NCBI GenBank assembly: GCA_900642245.1
Contig: CAAAJI010000047.1
Span: forward strand, 1 to 39,411
From: Fragilaria radians
Taxonomy: Eukaryota; Bacillariophyta; Fragilariophyceae; Fragilariales; Fragilariaceae
Reading direction: 5' to 3'
DNA length: 39,411 bases
Shown: in pieces, positions 1 through 11,500 of the stretch
Layout of the letters: each line of letters opens with the position of its first letter
How positions within the stretch are numbered: position 1 is the first letter of the stretch
The notes under the pieces: model-generated
The model's input: the letters and a program-made list of their open reading frames with translations, nothing else
Database searches by the model: none
Told to the model about the DNA's origin: nothing
Translations under genes and position numbers: made by a program

Positions 1-990
1 GCCGCAAGAAGACTTGGCGACGATATCAACGTCTCATGAGATACTTGAGATCTCCATTTGCTCGAATACCTTTTCTGAGAAATAAAGCCTCTCCACATGG
101 ATGGATGTGCGCACAAACCAGGCCAAGTCATGGTCTTGGTAAAGTATTGAAACATTATCGTTCAATATCACAACGATATCCTGAAGAAATAGCGATGGAT
201 AGTCAGCCAAGTACAGAAGGAGATAGACAAATCTTGCCCGATTATCTCATAGTAATAGATGACGACACGTTTATCAACGTTCCAATGGTACAAGAGTACC
301 TCTCAACATTTGACCCAAATACCCCACGAGCAATCGCTGGGTGCTTAGTCCGTAGTCCAATTTCAAGAGTCAACTTTACAATTCCATTTGGTGGCTTTGG
401 AATGATTTTCAGTCGCGGTAAGTTCACGGAATGAAAGCTTTGTCTACCTTCAATCATATCCCTCTCGGAATACCTTATCTAACAAGAGTACACGCATTTT
501 TGTCTAAGGGGTGGTTGAAAATTATATGCGTCCAATTAATTGTACTGGGGACAAAACGGATGATTTTTCAAAAGGGGTCTGTCAACGTATTGCGGAGAAT
601 CAAATAGGGGAACTACCACTATTTGTCGATGGCATGAGCGTCGGAGACTTGCAACAATCCTACGCATCATTTCAGCCATACATTAATCACAGTCAATGGA
701 CGACTGGATGTTGCTTGCACAGCGACTGGATTTGGGGTTACTTTACTAATTTTTACTATCTCTCTAGGCACACAGATGACCAAAGGTGGAAGGATGTTCC
801 TCAAGCAAGAATTGATGGTTACAACCAATCTGAAATTTATGCTGGTCCAAACGAACCTTACCATGCTGGGATTCTACGAAACTGTAACAACGAGTATGAT
901 AACTGTGACTCTTCTTCACCACTTTGTCATTATCAAACTCCGGAAAACATGACTCGACTGATGAGCGAAATTAACAACAATCCTGCTTAA
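1..990 (+). CDS. GT31/Fringe-like glycosyltransferase, 5' end outside window
   Basis: This is the C-terminal 298 residues of a probable Golgi beta-glycosyltransferase of the GT31/Fringe/C1GALT type. The frame is open from base 3, so the start lies upstream. Exons are 3-417 and 509-990; the intron at 418-508 has a GTAAGT donor and a CTAAG acceptor and joins in phase 1. The sequence shows an IDDDTFIN motif, the DxD-type metal and nucleotide-sugar binding site. It is followed by GGFGMIFSR, matching the GGAG-x-SR acceptor-side motif of the family. Further on come several cysteines (CCLHSDW, NCNNEYDNC), typical of a disulphide-bonded lumenal domain. The upstream GWMCAQ segment also fits the family. 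The membrane anchor expected at the N terminus is not in the window. Family membership is likely; the sugar and acceptor cannot be told. Confidence 0.68.
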
Positions 991-1779
991 TGAATGGCCG
1001 AGACTCACTGAATATGAAGCGCTCAAGTTAATAATCATTACATCTCACACATCCTAATTTGTGATCCCATTCTGAATTACTATCTTTATTGATCACGCAT
1101 CCATTTGGATTCCAGCTCCTTGATTTGACTGAACGTACACACCCAAAATAATCGTGCGTTAACGTGCCATGCTTCCTGAATGAATTATTTCATGATTGTA
1201 CAATAAGATCACGCATACGGTGGCAAAGTTAATAATTCCACTAATCTATTCTGAGATGATACAATCTTAAGCAATAATCTATTTACCATTCATTATTAAT
1301 TATTTCTCATTAGAAAATGGATAGCAATACAATCAAATAGGATATCTGTATACAGGCAAAGAATCCAAATATTCACCCTGAAACATCCTTTTGATAATGA
1401 TAAAGAATTATCTCTCCTTTGTATGTCACTTGCCCACGAACCTCTAACGTGAACCTTTTATTGATGTAAAGTCATCCAACAGATGTTTACGTGCTTATTT
1501 CATCAAATAAGAAGGATTTCTGGCATTTTATGAGTTGCAAGTCACGCTTCTCAAATTTCGTACTGTATTTTTTTGAGCAAGTGACAATATCCTGAAAAAA
1601 ACGATGGGATGTACAAAGTATGGAAATGATTAAAACGAGATTACGATGGGCTAGATACCGTTATGATTTAGTGTAGCGTCAGATCAATTCGTTATTCCAT
1701 CGCATCCAAAGTCGGGATTTGTTGTAATCTCATGTGATAACCTCACAAATTAACATTTCTAACAATTTAAAGATTCTCC
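991..1779. other. Intergenic spacer, no gene seen
   Basis: A+T-rich spacer between two plus-strand genes. It must hold the 3' untranslated region of the glycosyltransferase and the promoter of the armadillo-type gene. I see no convincing coding frame, RNA gene or repeat. Confidence 0.5.
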
Positions 1780-3399
1780 ATGAATCAAAATGATCATTTA
1801 GGGGGACATCTCGAACAAGTCGTTTGTCTATTGGAAGGTGCGTAATCCTACTAATTCTCCTTGCCTTTCGCGATAACCTCAGCTTTGATTTTAGGTTTAC
1901 AGAGTGCTCCAAATGAAAAGGCATTGAAGAATGTGATCACATTGGCTCTACTTGTCATCGATCATGATGATGAGAAAATACATGATCTAGAGGTGAAAAT
2001 AGGAGCTCCTGAAGTAATAATTGATTTGCTCCGAAAGGCTGTTTACATATCCTTCGACTATGCGGAAGCACATCGCCTCTGCCTTCTGCTAGACCATGTT
2101 TATAAGTGCTCGTATGAAACCTTACTAGCGTCGTTCTGTGAAAATGCATCAATCTTGTTTCCTCTACTGATCATGCTGTCATCAAGGCCAGAAACTAATG
2201 TTGAATCAAAGGATGCCGCATCACGACTTCTTAAAAGAACATTGCCTCATGGATTACCACTAAATGAGGTAAAGGATGCAGACATACTATTGATTGCCAT
2301 TGTTAGATATCTGCGATCCGAATCAGTACAAATTCAAAACAAAGCTCTGGTTGCCATGGACGTCATCACTCTAGAAAGTGGAAGTAGGGCAATCGCTTCC
2401 CGATTTCCAGGATTATTGGAGGTTGTTGTGGCATCTGCAAGCTTTTGTCAGGAACTAGCTTTGGATGTGATCGCCAACGTTTCAATGGATATGGAGTGTA
2501 AAGAAGTTCTAAGCAATACACTTGGATGCGCTGATCTTCTATCGTGCACATTGACTTCTGACAAAATTGGAACGAAGAAAAAGGCATGCGCAATCATACT
2601 TCACTTATCTTCTGCGAAATCATCCCGAGAAATTCTACTCCAATGGAAATCAGGAAGGCTTTTAACTCAGTTAATATCCTTAGTCGATGAATCTTTAGCC
2701 CGGGGGGACTCTACTGGAATTCAAGCAATAACAAACTTGATCTCGGAAGCCACAGCTGATACCTTCGGTGGTCTGCCAAAGTTGATAGACACGATAATTG
2801 AAGAAATATCATCGAATCCCATCAGCACCTGCGCTATTGAGGCATCGAGATTGATGATGCGGCTTTCGCGGTATTTGCGACCTCGACACGAAAGCCACCA
2901 AAACTTGTTTACTGCTCTAAGGAGAATGGTAACAATACAATCTTTTGATATAGCACTATGGACAGCAAGGTCATTCATAGAGCAGTCTTTAAATCTGTCG
3001 TGCAGCTTTTTCATGGTGCGTAACCGGGAAATAATTGAAAGCTTATGCATCCTGGCACAGTCAAGATTTTACAAAATCCGAGCCGCTGCTGTAAGTGCTA
3101 TAGCAAACTTAGCTCAGGTAGTTCCAAATGCAAGAAAGCTTTCTAGCTACAGATGTGTTGTGAACATACTTACTTTATCCCTGAATCGTTCCCAAGATGA
3201 TAGTGAATCAGATGATGAAATACGATTTGCCATTCAGGCAATTCTATTGGTTGCAAATCATCATTCTGCATCATCACGGATAGCTCAACACGAGGGCATA
3301 ATTCAGTCTTTATGCAGGTATGGAACATCTTCTGATGGCGACATTGAATTGAAGCTTGCAGCATTTCATGGTATTTTAATGCTAGCACCGTCTATGTAA
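1780..3399 (+). CDS. Armadillo/HEAT-like helical repeat protein
   Basis: A 520-residue protein from two exons, 1780-1837 and 1895-3399. The 57-base intron has GTGCGT and TTTTAG ends and restores the frame in phase 1. The ATG at 1780 is chosen because it opens a short frame leading into the donor; starting at 1861 would translate intron sequence. The protein is almost wholly alpha-helical, with repeated Leu/Ala/Ile-rich helix pairs. Examples are LLIAIVRYLRSESVQIQNKA at about residues 150-170 and KIRAAAVSAIANLAQVVPNA near 415. This is the look of armadillo or HEAT repeats, and the arrangement loosely recalls the UCS/UNC45 group of chaperone scaffolds. There is no signal peptide and no membrane span. 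A protein-binding scaffold in cytosol or nucleus is inferred; the partner is unknown. Confidence 0.65.
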
Positions 3400-4496
3400 G
3401 AAAACAAGATATTGTCTACGAAATAAGGAAGCATTGATGTGAAGCGTTAAAATATAGGAAACGTTTTTGTTTATCTAGGAACGAAATTCCGAATCTGATT
3501 GATATTAATATTGCAAAGCCTATATCCCATAAATATGTAGGGTTGTCATAATTTTTGTCCTCTACATCACGTTCTAAAGATTGCCTAATTTAGAGAAGCT
3601 TCAACGAATCCCAAAATCCTAATTAGGATTGACCTGGAAAAGAAGCATAGCAAAGATTTTGGAAACTGACTCTATTATAGCAGAATGTAAGGTACACCTT
3701 ACATCATAAGATATCTTCAAGAGCTGTACATGGAATGCAACCTTTGAACCATAAGATGGTATTCTTGACGATCACGAAAGATTGATATCTGAAATCAAAG
3801 TGAGAGGAAATCATTTCAATTAACAAAGTGTAAATTGTATAGAAAGGGGACATTATAGCACGCCTAGTGTTCATCTGTTAGCTTAGGTAATGAAGCAAAG
3901 ACATCAAGCTTCTGAAATAGCATAGCATCCGCGTTCTCAGACTACATTGGAGCATTCGCAGAAATATTGGGATTGAGTCTAGCCATTACGTCCGCAAAGG
4001 CAACATTCTCCCAGCGTTTCATCTAGAAATTCTTCACCAAGATGAAAAAGATTATTCATTCATTTATTGCAAGATTCCCCCTCAAAACCCTATTGTCAGC
4101 AAAGTATCTACCAGGTAATTGCGTCGTTCCTTTCGCAAGGACGATACAGTTTGACATTTCGGACCTCTTTCTATTCTTGCACCTCCATAAGAGAAATAGA
4201 AGATGAAAGTAGAATAACGTAAAGTTATACAAATTATTCATTTTTCGTCATCCTTATTATGTTGATGAACTTTGGTTGAACCCCATATGTGAAGTTACGA
4301 TGTTACCCGATAGAGTTATCGATCAGGAATGGAAGTGGAAACATTTACCTTAAACTGTGAAAAGCGAATCATAACACAGAGGTGCACAGTAAATCAGCCT
4401 TCGATGGATTTGACTTCCAACTCTTCCTCGCTTGACTAGATATTCAACGGCTTCACTGGACGTATATAGTTCTTTAGGGTTGTCACTGCGACATTG
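3400..4496. other. Convergent intergenic region with a possible coding relic
   Basis: This lies between convergent genes, so it should carry two 3' untranslated regions. On the minus strand, 4022 down to 3864 reads as 53 codons with one internal TAG (MKRWENVAFADVMARLNPN at the start, LFQKLDVFASLPKLTDEH at the end), preceded by a TTTCTAG acceptor-like site. It could be a relic or a lost exon; I do not recognise it. A 9-base inverted repeat lies at 3685-3704. Confidence 0.4.
3685..3704. repeat. Perfect 9-base inverted repeat
   Basis: ATGTAAGGT and its exact reverse complement ACCTTACAT are separated by two bases (AC). The site lies about 300 bases past the armadillo gene's stop. It could be a dimeric protein-binding site or a small RNA hairpin at a transcript end; nothing else supports either. 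Confidence 0.6.
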
Positions 4497-5798
4497 TTAG
4501 AGCGCATCAATGGTAGATATAACTAATGCCTTTTCGTCTCGGAATTGTGTTTCCTTCAGTTCCTTTTCTTTATGTAGACCATCCAAATATGTACGCAACT
4601 TGGCTTTATTAGTTGACAAAATTTTGATGATTTCTGGTGGTTTGTTCGGATTTATCACGAAAATTTTGAAAACATGAAAAGCATCTAATGTGATATGCGG
4701 ACTTTTGTCGCGAAGCAATAGCATGATAAGAATGAGATTATTCTTGTCATTGATGTATCTCACCATAATGCTGTAATTTGTTCTTTTTAACAGAACTGAA
4801 GTCAAAATCTGTAAAGCAACGCGTCTGATTAGGTAACTAGATTCCTCTGATGACAATAGTTTAGTGTTGAATCTGCGCTCCCAAATTTCCTCGTAATATC
4901 TCTCTAAGAATTCCGCCAATTGCTGAGATCTCGAATTCACGTTAGGGTCGACATCAATTTCCGCCAGTGTTTCACTACCCCCACTCAAAATCATCTTAAG
5001 ACTTTCCATGGCATCACTAGCGCAGTCGAAGTTTGGCGAATGGACAAATTTATCCAGGAAAGGAAAGACGAACTCCTCGACTGTCTCTCTTGTCGATATT
5101 AATTTTTGAAAAAGTGAAAGATGTTTAATACAAGATCGAAACATCATTCCTGAGTGTAGAACAACGTCTAAATCTACCATTGAAGTCGAACTATCATGAT
5201 TCTTTACAAGGCAAGATATAATGGATTCAAAGTTCCTTTCCACGTAAGTACAAAAGTCTGTCATGCAAGTACGGTAGCTTTCTGCATCAACACCCTCAAG
5301 TCCGCACACCAAAAGATAAGAGAAGATGGCAGAGAAATCCTTTCTTGCTTCAAAAGGTAGCATATAAAGATTAGTCATTAAGAGCTGTGTTAGATCTGTA
5401 ACTCCATTTTCTGTTACCACTCCATTAATAGAAATGAGGGTTTCGATCACTTTTGACGCCACAGCTGGTTGACTGCAATCTGGTGTCTCTGATTGTGAAG
5501 TATGGCGACGTTCATCGTACAACAAAAATCGCAATCTCCGAAGTCTAGCTGAAAGAGATTCTTCCAAATTATGATCATTCACAATATCGTGTGTCATTGT
5601 CGTCCCTTGGTCGTCGGTGTTCTCCAAAGTTGAATTTTCTTGTAAACTTAACAAGCATTGCTGAACTCCATGTAACAGGGCCACAATGTCCTTACTCGAA
5701 TTGATCTGATTAGGTTTTACTGCCTTCTTCCCGAAGAATAGACCTCCCGATAGCCATTCAAAGGGCGTTGAAGGTCCTGAATTACTACTTAGCACCAT
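4497..5798 (-). CDS. Mo25/CAB39-like scaffold protein
   Basis: A single-exon protein of 433 residues of the Mo25 (calcium-binding protein 39) family. Known members are horseshoe-shaped helical repeat proteins that bind STRAD-type pseudokinases and activate LKB1 and GCK/STE20 kinases in cell-polarity, growth and energy signalling. Visible family marks are the FFGKK motif near residue 22, matching the LFGK start of Mo25, and the strongly conserved C terminus: a YINDKNNLILIMLLLRDKSP helix pair followed by FHVFKIFVINPNKPPEI and a QFRDEKALVI ending. The protein is about 90 residues longer than usual, mainly through a serine-rich, probably disordered insertion at about residues 45-115. It converges on the armadillo gene and is followed upstream by 2.8 kb of spacer. 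Confidence 0.9.
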   Translation of the reverse strand: MVLSSNSGPSTPFEWLSGGLFFGKKAVKPNQINSSKDIVALLHGVQQCLLSLQENSTLENTDDQGTTMTHDIVNDHNLEESLSARLRRLRFLLYDERRHTSQSETPDCSQPAVASKVIETLISINGVVTENGVTDLTQLLMTNLYMLPFEARKDFSAIFSYLLVCGLEGVDAESYRTCMTDFCTYVERNFESIISCLVKNHDSSTSMVDLDVVLHSGMMFRSCIKHLSLFQKLISTRETVEEFVFPFLDKFVHSPNFDCASDAMESLKMILSGGSETLAEIDVDPNVNSRSQQLAEFLERYYEEIWERRFNTKLLSSEESSYLIRRVALQILTSVLLKRTNYSIMVRYINDKNNLILIMLLLRDKSPHITLDAFHVFKIFVINPNKPPEIIKILSTNKAKLRTYLDGLHKEKELKETQFRDEKALVISTIDAL

Positions 5799-8590
5799 GA
5801 GTGTGTGAATTTTTGCTTTCGAAATTAATTACTATCCTGAGAATTCAAAATTTAATTACAGTGGATGTCTTTCTACGAAGATTAACGGTATGAGAATCAG
5901 GAACTCTATTCCAGGAACCAATTTTAGTTCGTCTAATGGCCATGCACGGGTACGCTAGCGTGTACCAGAATTAGAATTAACGATTGTAATCCATTCGAAT
6001 GAAACGAAAAATCCAGATGTAAAGGCTGAAGAGGCATGAAGTACTACTCGAAAATTTTAATTATTCTTTTGTTCGATGTTTTGTGAATTAATGATTTATT
6101 GGTTGGATATCATTCGGGCAGTTTTTTCTGTCTGCTGTGTTGGTTGCATGCTGAAAGAAAAGAAATGGATGAAAATAGTTCACAGCATAGCAGTATTTCC
6201 CATTTCTCACCATTTTATAATGTCAAGTGATATATATATATAGACTTATTAATTCTATATAATGTCAAGTGATATATATATATCGCTGCTCGTGTTTTTT
6301 CTTTAATAGAGACAATAGAGCAGTTTGACTAAAAAAAGAAGGAAAACTTTCAAGAAAAGAGCTTTCCATTTTGCTGCAAAATAATCCAAACCATGTTTTC
6401 ACTTCAATGAGTATTTTACCAATAATATCATCCATTATGTCCTTCTATGTTGTTCGCATGCAACTGTGCTGATTTCTAAATTGAAGGGTCTTTAGTAATA
6501 TTTTAATCCATTAGTCTGTCCTGCGGTACTATAAGCCCAGTAAAAGTGATCCTTTGGAATGTCTCTAAGCTTTAGAACTTATTTTTCTTCACTGAATATC
6601 CCAAACTCTATATTCATCACTAGCATTCAATCCCTTTCAATTGTCGAAAGACGCAATGTGATTATCAACATTGGCACTTCTACAAGTCTTTTACAAACCA
6701 AAGGCACATTTCAACTCCCCAAGCATCTCTGTGGGAAGGTTATCAAGACTCTTGTAGTTCAATTAATATGAGGGCCGTGTAATATCAATTCGCCAATCTT
6801 TCCCATTCATTGAATTTGATCTTCCCCTTAATTCCAGATGCCATAAACATCGCGATAAGCAACAGATAGATTCTTCCTTTTCAGGTCTCAAAGGTAGGTG
6901 TCAACCGTCCTTATCCTTCTTTTAGTGCAGAGAAACCTTCATACAAAATATCAATAAAGGCCACTTGTTTCTCATTAATGCCATTCCCAAAATGGACAAT
7001 TTTCTTCGCGTTCAATTTCTCTGTCAACAACAGAATCCCTACATGCTCTGATCAAAACACATGTATTCTTCAAAGTGTTTCTTTATAGCAAGAAGTTTTG
7101 TAAATTTAAGAGTAAGATCAGAAATGAGAAAACCTTTTGATCTCTTGTAGGCTGAGTACATGTAGCCTTATCTTGTGTATCTCATGCAACACTTTTCAGT
7201 AATCTTGAATATTTCCTCTCCATCTACTTTTGAGGTATACCTCACAGCATCTGTCTTCCTACTACTATACAGCATAAGGCTATCTTAGATGATGGATACG
7301 AGCACTTCCAGATACTGTACATGACAGATTGCCCGTATAAAATGATAAAAGTGCGTAGAATACGTCAGTAAAATTATGTTTCAGTACTCTCCACATTGTT
7401 GTTATTCACTGGAAAAAACCTAGGAATGTATTCATTGAATAAAAATATATGTATATGTTGTTCCAAGCTTATCTTGAAAACGTCTCTCAATACACTCTTC
7501 TTGCAGCATTACCTTTGGTGTTTTGACCAGGCAGAGTGTATTTTTTCTCCAGTATTGCTTGACTTAATTCTTGACGCTAATCCTCAGTTTCAGTATCATC
7601 TAACGCTTTGACTTTCTGTCATCTACCCGCGTTCAAGTTTTTAATTTTAATTTCTTGAATGTCATTTCAATATAGGAATTAGAGTGAGGTTGCCCATTGT
7701 TGTGAGAGCTGAAAACACGGAGTCAATACTGAGTATCATTTTATTCAGGAATTACATCACTTACATTCATGGTATAGATTTGAAAAGAATATTGACGTTA
7801 TACAGTTAAGCAGGGGACAATGAAGCATTTAGTAAATGAGAACAGACATGAGAGAGACAAAGAAGGTTTAAATTATTGTTGTCCCAAAGAATAATTTATT
7901 ACATATTAGGATGAAAGAATAGGGATTAGTGATAATAGGTCTCCATGTTGAGTTTGTGCAATACAAAACATAATCGTAACTATTACATAAGTTGAAGTGT
8001 AGCACCATAATTGAGATTCAAATTTATTGTGGGAACGAATAAAGAATCATCAAGAAAATTATAATTCATCCTTATAACCAAAAAGCAAATACTATTGATT
8101 AATCCATCTTCCCCTTAAACAACATTATTCTGCTCTACCTTGAATTTGTTCTTGTGTTGCAGGGTGTAAGTAATAACCAATTGAAAGTTAGTGTTGTGAT
8201 GGACTTCGGTCTTTATTGGTGTTAACCGCTATACATTGGTCACAATTTGCACAAGAGTCATTTATTCCTGAATCTATTCTCTCCAGCAAAATGTTTCAAA
8301 TCCATATTTTTCTGGAGCCTAGCGTGACTTTTAATAGTGTTCTTGTGTAGTGTCACAGGCCGTTTTAAGTTAAGATTCGATCGGTTGATTGGCTTTCTAA
8401 TAGGAAGAAGTGTCGAAATTGTGTAATGCTGCTGACAAGTCATCTATATGATATCCAATATTTTTTTATGAACTATTCTGAGCATTTTACCTAAGTATCA
8501 GTTTATATTGTCCTCATTACCAAAAAAACTCAACGCTTAAAGTTACGGCCAAAACTTTACTCTATTTTATGTCTGACGGCCTTGTCAAAA
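5799..8590. other. Long intergenic spacer
   Basis: A 2.8-kb A+T-rich stretch between two minus-strand genes. It holds the Mo25 promoter, the 3' end of the TRF4-type gene and a short direct repeat at 6216-6283. The minus strand at about 6500-7100 and 7200-7600 reads as protein-like fragments broken by many stops and frame changes. This suggests old transposon debris, but no domain can be named. The short open frames at 6559-6771 and 7396-7611 look accidental. Confidence 0.4.
6216..6283. repeat. Direct repeat, two copies 42 bases apart
   Basis: A 26-base unit (TATAATGTCAAGTG followed by an AT dinucleotide run) occurs at 6216-6241 and again at 6258-6283 without mismatch, with 16 unrelated bases between. 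It lies about 420 bases upstream of the Mo25 start. It may be a slippage or unequal-exchange product around the AT run. Confidence 0.85.
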
Positions 8591-11500
8591 TTAAAATGAA
8601 ATTAGAAGCTCCAAAAGAGGTGAAACAATGTTTGCTGGGGGGGTTTGTCCTACATTCGCTGAATCTTGAATGTCATTATTAGAGGCAGGTCGTATTTGAT
8701 AAGGATTGGCGTACAAATGATCCGAAATCATGTTCTTTTGTGTCATGTCAGACGCTATAGTAGTGTTTGAAGAAGATGTTCCGCACCTTTCAACAGCACT
8801 AGATAACGTCATGTAACATTGAGCAAAATGCCATTGTATGCTACTCCAAGCATAACAACTTCGAGCAACATTGCTCCCTCTGCCACCTTCCCAAGGGTCG
8901 TAGATTACAATCGGATCTACTGTCAGCATTCCAGTAATTGGATCGATGACACCACCAGCGGGCCTTGGAACGTATGGAGAAGGCCCCCTAGTGCTCAACT
9001 CGACATAGTTTGAGAAGTTTCCAGCAACGTCTATTGCAAGGCCTCTAGAGTCAAAGCGTTGACCATAATACAGCAAAAAGTGAAGTAGCAATTTGCCAGC
9101 AGTAGTTTCCCCGGAACACAACACCTCAAGTACATCATCTGAACCCTGTGGAAACACTGATGAGAGACCATTAAGAGCGGAGTCATTTGAAAGATTTGAA
9201 TCGGTTGCATTATTCGGGTGTGACTGCGGCTGCAACTTCTCCTTTAAAACTGTTGGCGCAACGTTGATATGTGATCTATGCCTAAAGGGCTTCTCGTTTT
9301 CTGATACTCTACTGTTACATTTCTTGACTTGAGATGTGGCAGATATCTGCGTTTGATATGAATCTAAGCCGCTTTCAGAGAGTTTTGATGAAGGAGTTCC
9401 TTGAGAGGTAGATTTCTGGTTACGGCTCAAAGCTTCTGCAAATGACTGTGTGGAAGGCTTCGCGCTGATTGGGGTGTTCCCCCCCGCAGAAACCTTTTGA
9501 CTTGAATTCTTTTTCGCGATAGACGCCCATGAAGAGTTCGAAAAGGCTTGTTTTTCAGAAGTTATTCCGCGCTCTCCACCTCTGTTCATTACATTACTAT
9601 TTCCCCCTCCCGACTCCTTACAACTGTAGATAGACTGTTTCTTTAGCTTGTCGTTTGCAATGGCTGTGTCTTGTGAGGCTACAAGCTCTCGGTGTCGCTC
9701 TATACACTCAATCTCTTCTCGGATTATTGCCCTCTCTTGAACAACTGCATACACCAAAAGAAGTAGTGCATAGCTGCTGAGGCCGCCAGAAAACGGCTCA
9801 TTTAACCTTCGCTGAGCCAGCAATTCCTTAAGCACCATGAGAACTTGAACGAACGGAGTATTTTCTCTGGGCAAACCAGTTTCGGCACATGCTTTTTCTA
9901 CAACATCAGCAGAAAATTTCGTTGAACCGATCCCACCATGTTCGGGTCCATCAAATGTGATATCTATCGAAAATAAACCGTTCATGACATCAGCGCCTCT
10001 CCAGGGAGGGAAGGAAGTATGACCTTGTGGTATCAAAGGATCACAAGGAGTAATCGATGATGTATCTGAGGTTAAGAGATGTTGCTGCTGGATCATCCAA
10101 TTCTTACGTACAGAATCGAATAAACCATGAAGTTTATATGGATCGGCAAGAATTTTTACCACAGGGACCGTAGCAGTTGGTATGGCCTTCACCTGAACAA
10201 CCCAAGCTTGTCTTTCAAGCTCTTCAGCAAGACGCAATACTCTTTCACCATTTGGAGAGAGCCTTCCATAAGCATGGGGAATGTGATTTTGAGTTTTAAC
10301 ATCCAATCTGGAATTTCTTTCGATAACCAAGTCGCGTGATTGGCGCTTCTTGGAGCTGTGTCTGTATGATGCAGAGATTTCATCTTGACTTGATGTGAGG
10401 CCAAGTATGACAGCGTCTAGATCAGAAGACGGAAGATCTAAAAATGTAGCACAGCTTCCGTACAGCTCGACTTTCCCACGATTTTGCCAGATTTTCGAAA
10501 CGGATTCCTGCAAAGCGACCAAAATTGCATTCCGTTCGCATCGACGAGTTGAAAGTGCCATAGCTCGCCTTGCCATGAAAGCATTCATATCTCTTGAAAG
10601 CCGATCACAAACGTCTAAAAGGTGATAACCAACATCATTTTGATTCGAGGAGAAATTGTGGTGATGTCGATGTTTTGAGGCGTGAGGAGCCTCAAGACTG
10701 GAGGCCACCGATGATGACGCACTGTTTGTATTACCGGGTCCAAGAAGTGTCTCCAGTGGTGGAGATCTGTTGCCCTCCTTATCAAGATCCACTTTTGGTT
10801 GAAAAAATTCCACTTCTTCTCCACCTGCAGCTGCTGAGCTTGCATCGTCTACGACAATAATGGCTCCGGTTGCTTGTTCTCTACTTCGAAGGTTCTCAAT
10901 TTCCTCTGTTGCAAGGCTGGATAGTGTGTTTGCTGATGCGCCTGAGAGTGTTTCAAGAATTGTAGGTGCAGTACTTTGATCTGCTCCACTCACAGCCGTT
11001 TGCGTGCTCTTCGATCTCATCTCAGGGTTCACGGATTTGCTTATGGTTGTCGTTGTACCACGGGGAATTCCTGAATGGGGAGATGACCTTATTCCTGATG
11101 GCCTTTGTTGCACAGGAGTTGCAGCTGTAGTACCACGCGAATGCTTTCCTAAAACTACATCACGCAAAGTTACGGGCTGTAGCGTTTGGATGGGACGGAA
11201 GTCAGGATTTTCCATCCCTAAGTTGACGGGATCACAATTCGATCGACACTTTCTTTCATCACGTGTAGATCCTCTAAATTGCTGACGTTCTCTTATCTCA
11301 GTATCAACAGAATCCAAGACAGAAGCTAGGACGTCTCTTACAATCTTTCTTGTTGCATTGCGTTTTCGAGATGCCATAGTTCGAGCGGGCTTCACTTTAC
11401 GCGCGGATGATGAATTCAAACGCCAGTTGCCTTGGTTGCTGTGGTGTGATGAACCAGATCCAAATCTTGACTTAAAATCAGAATTTTTTCCACGATTTTT

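Noticed and set aside
6559..6771. A 70-residue plus-strand open frame
   Set aside because: No domain and no splice context, in A+T-rich spacer; the other strand looks more coding-like, though broken.
10594..10860. Plus-strand open frames inside 8591-11869
   Set aside because: They lie antisense to the catalytic exon of the TRF4-type gene and follow its codon structure; no start context, domain or splice support.
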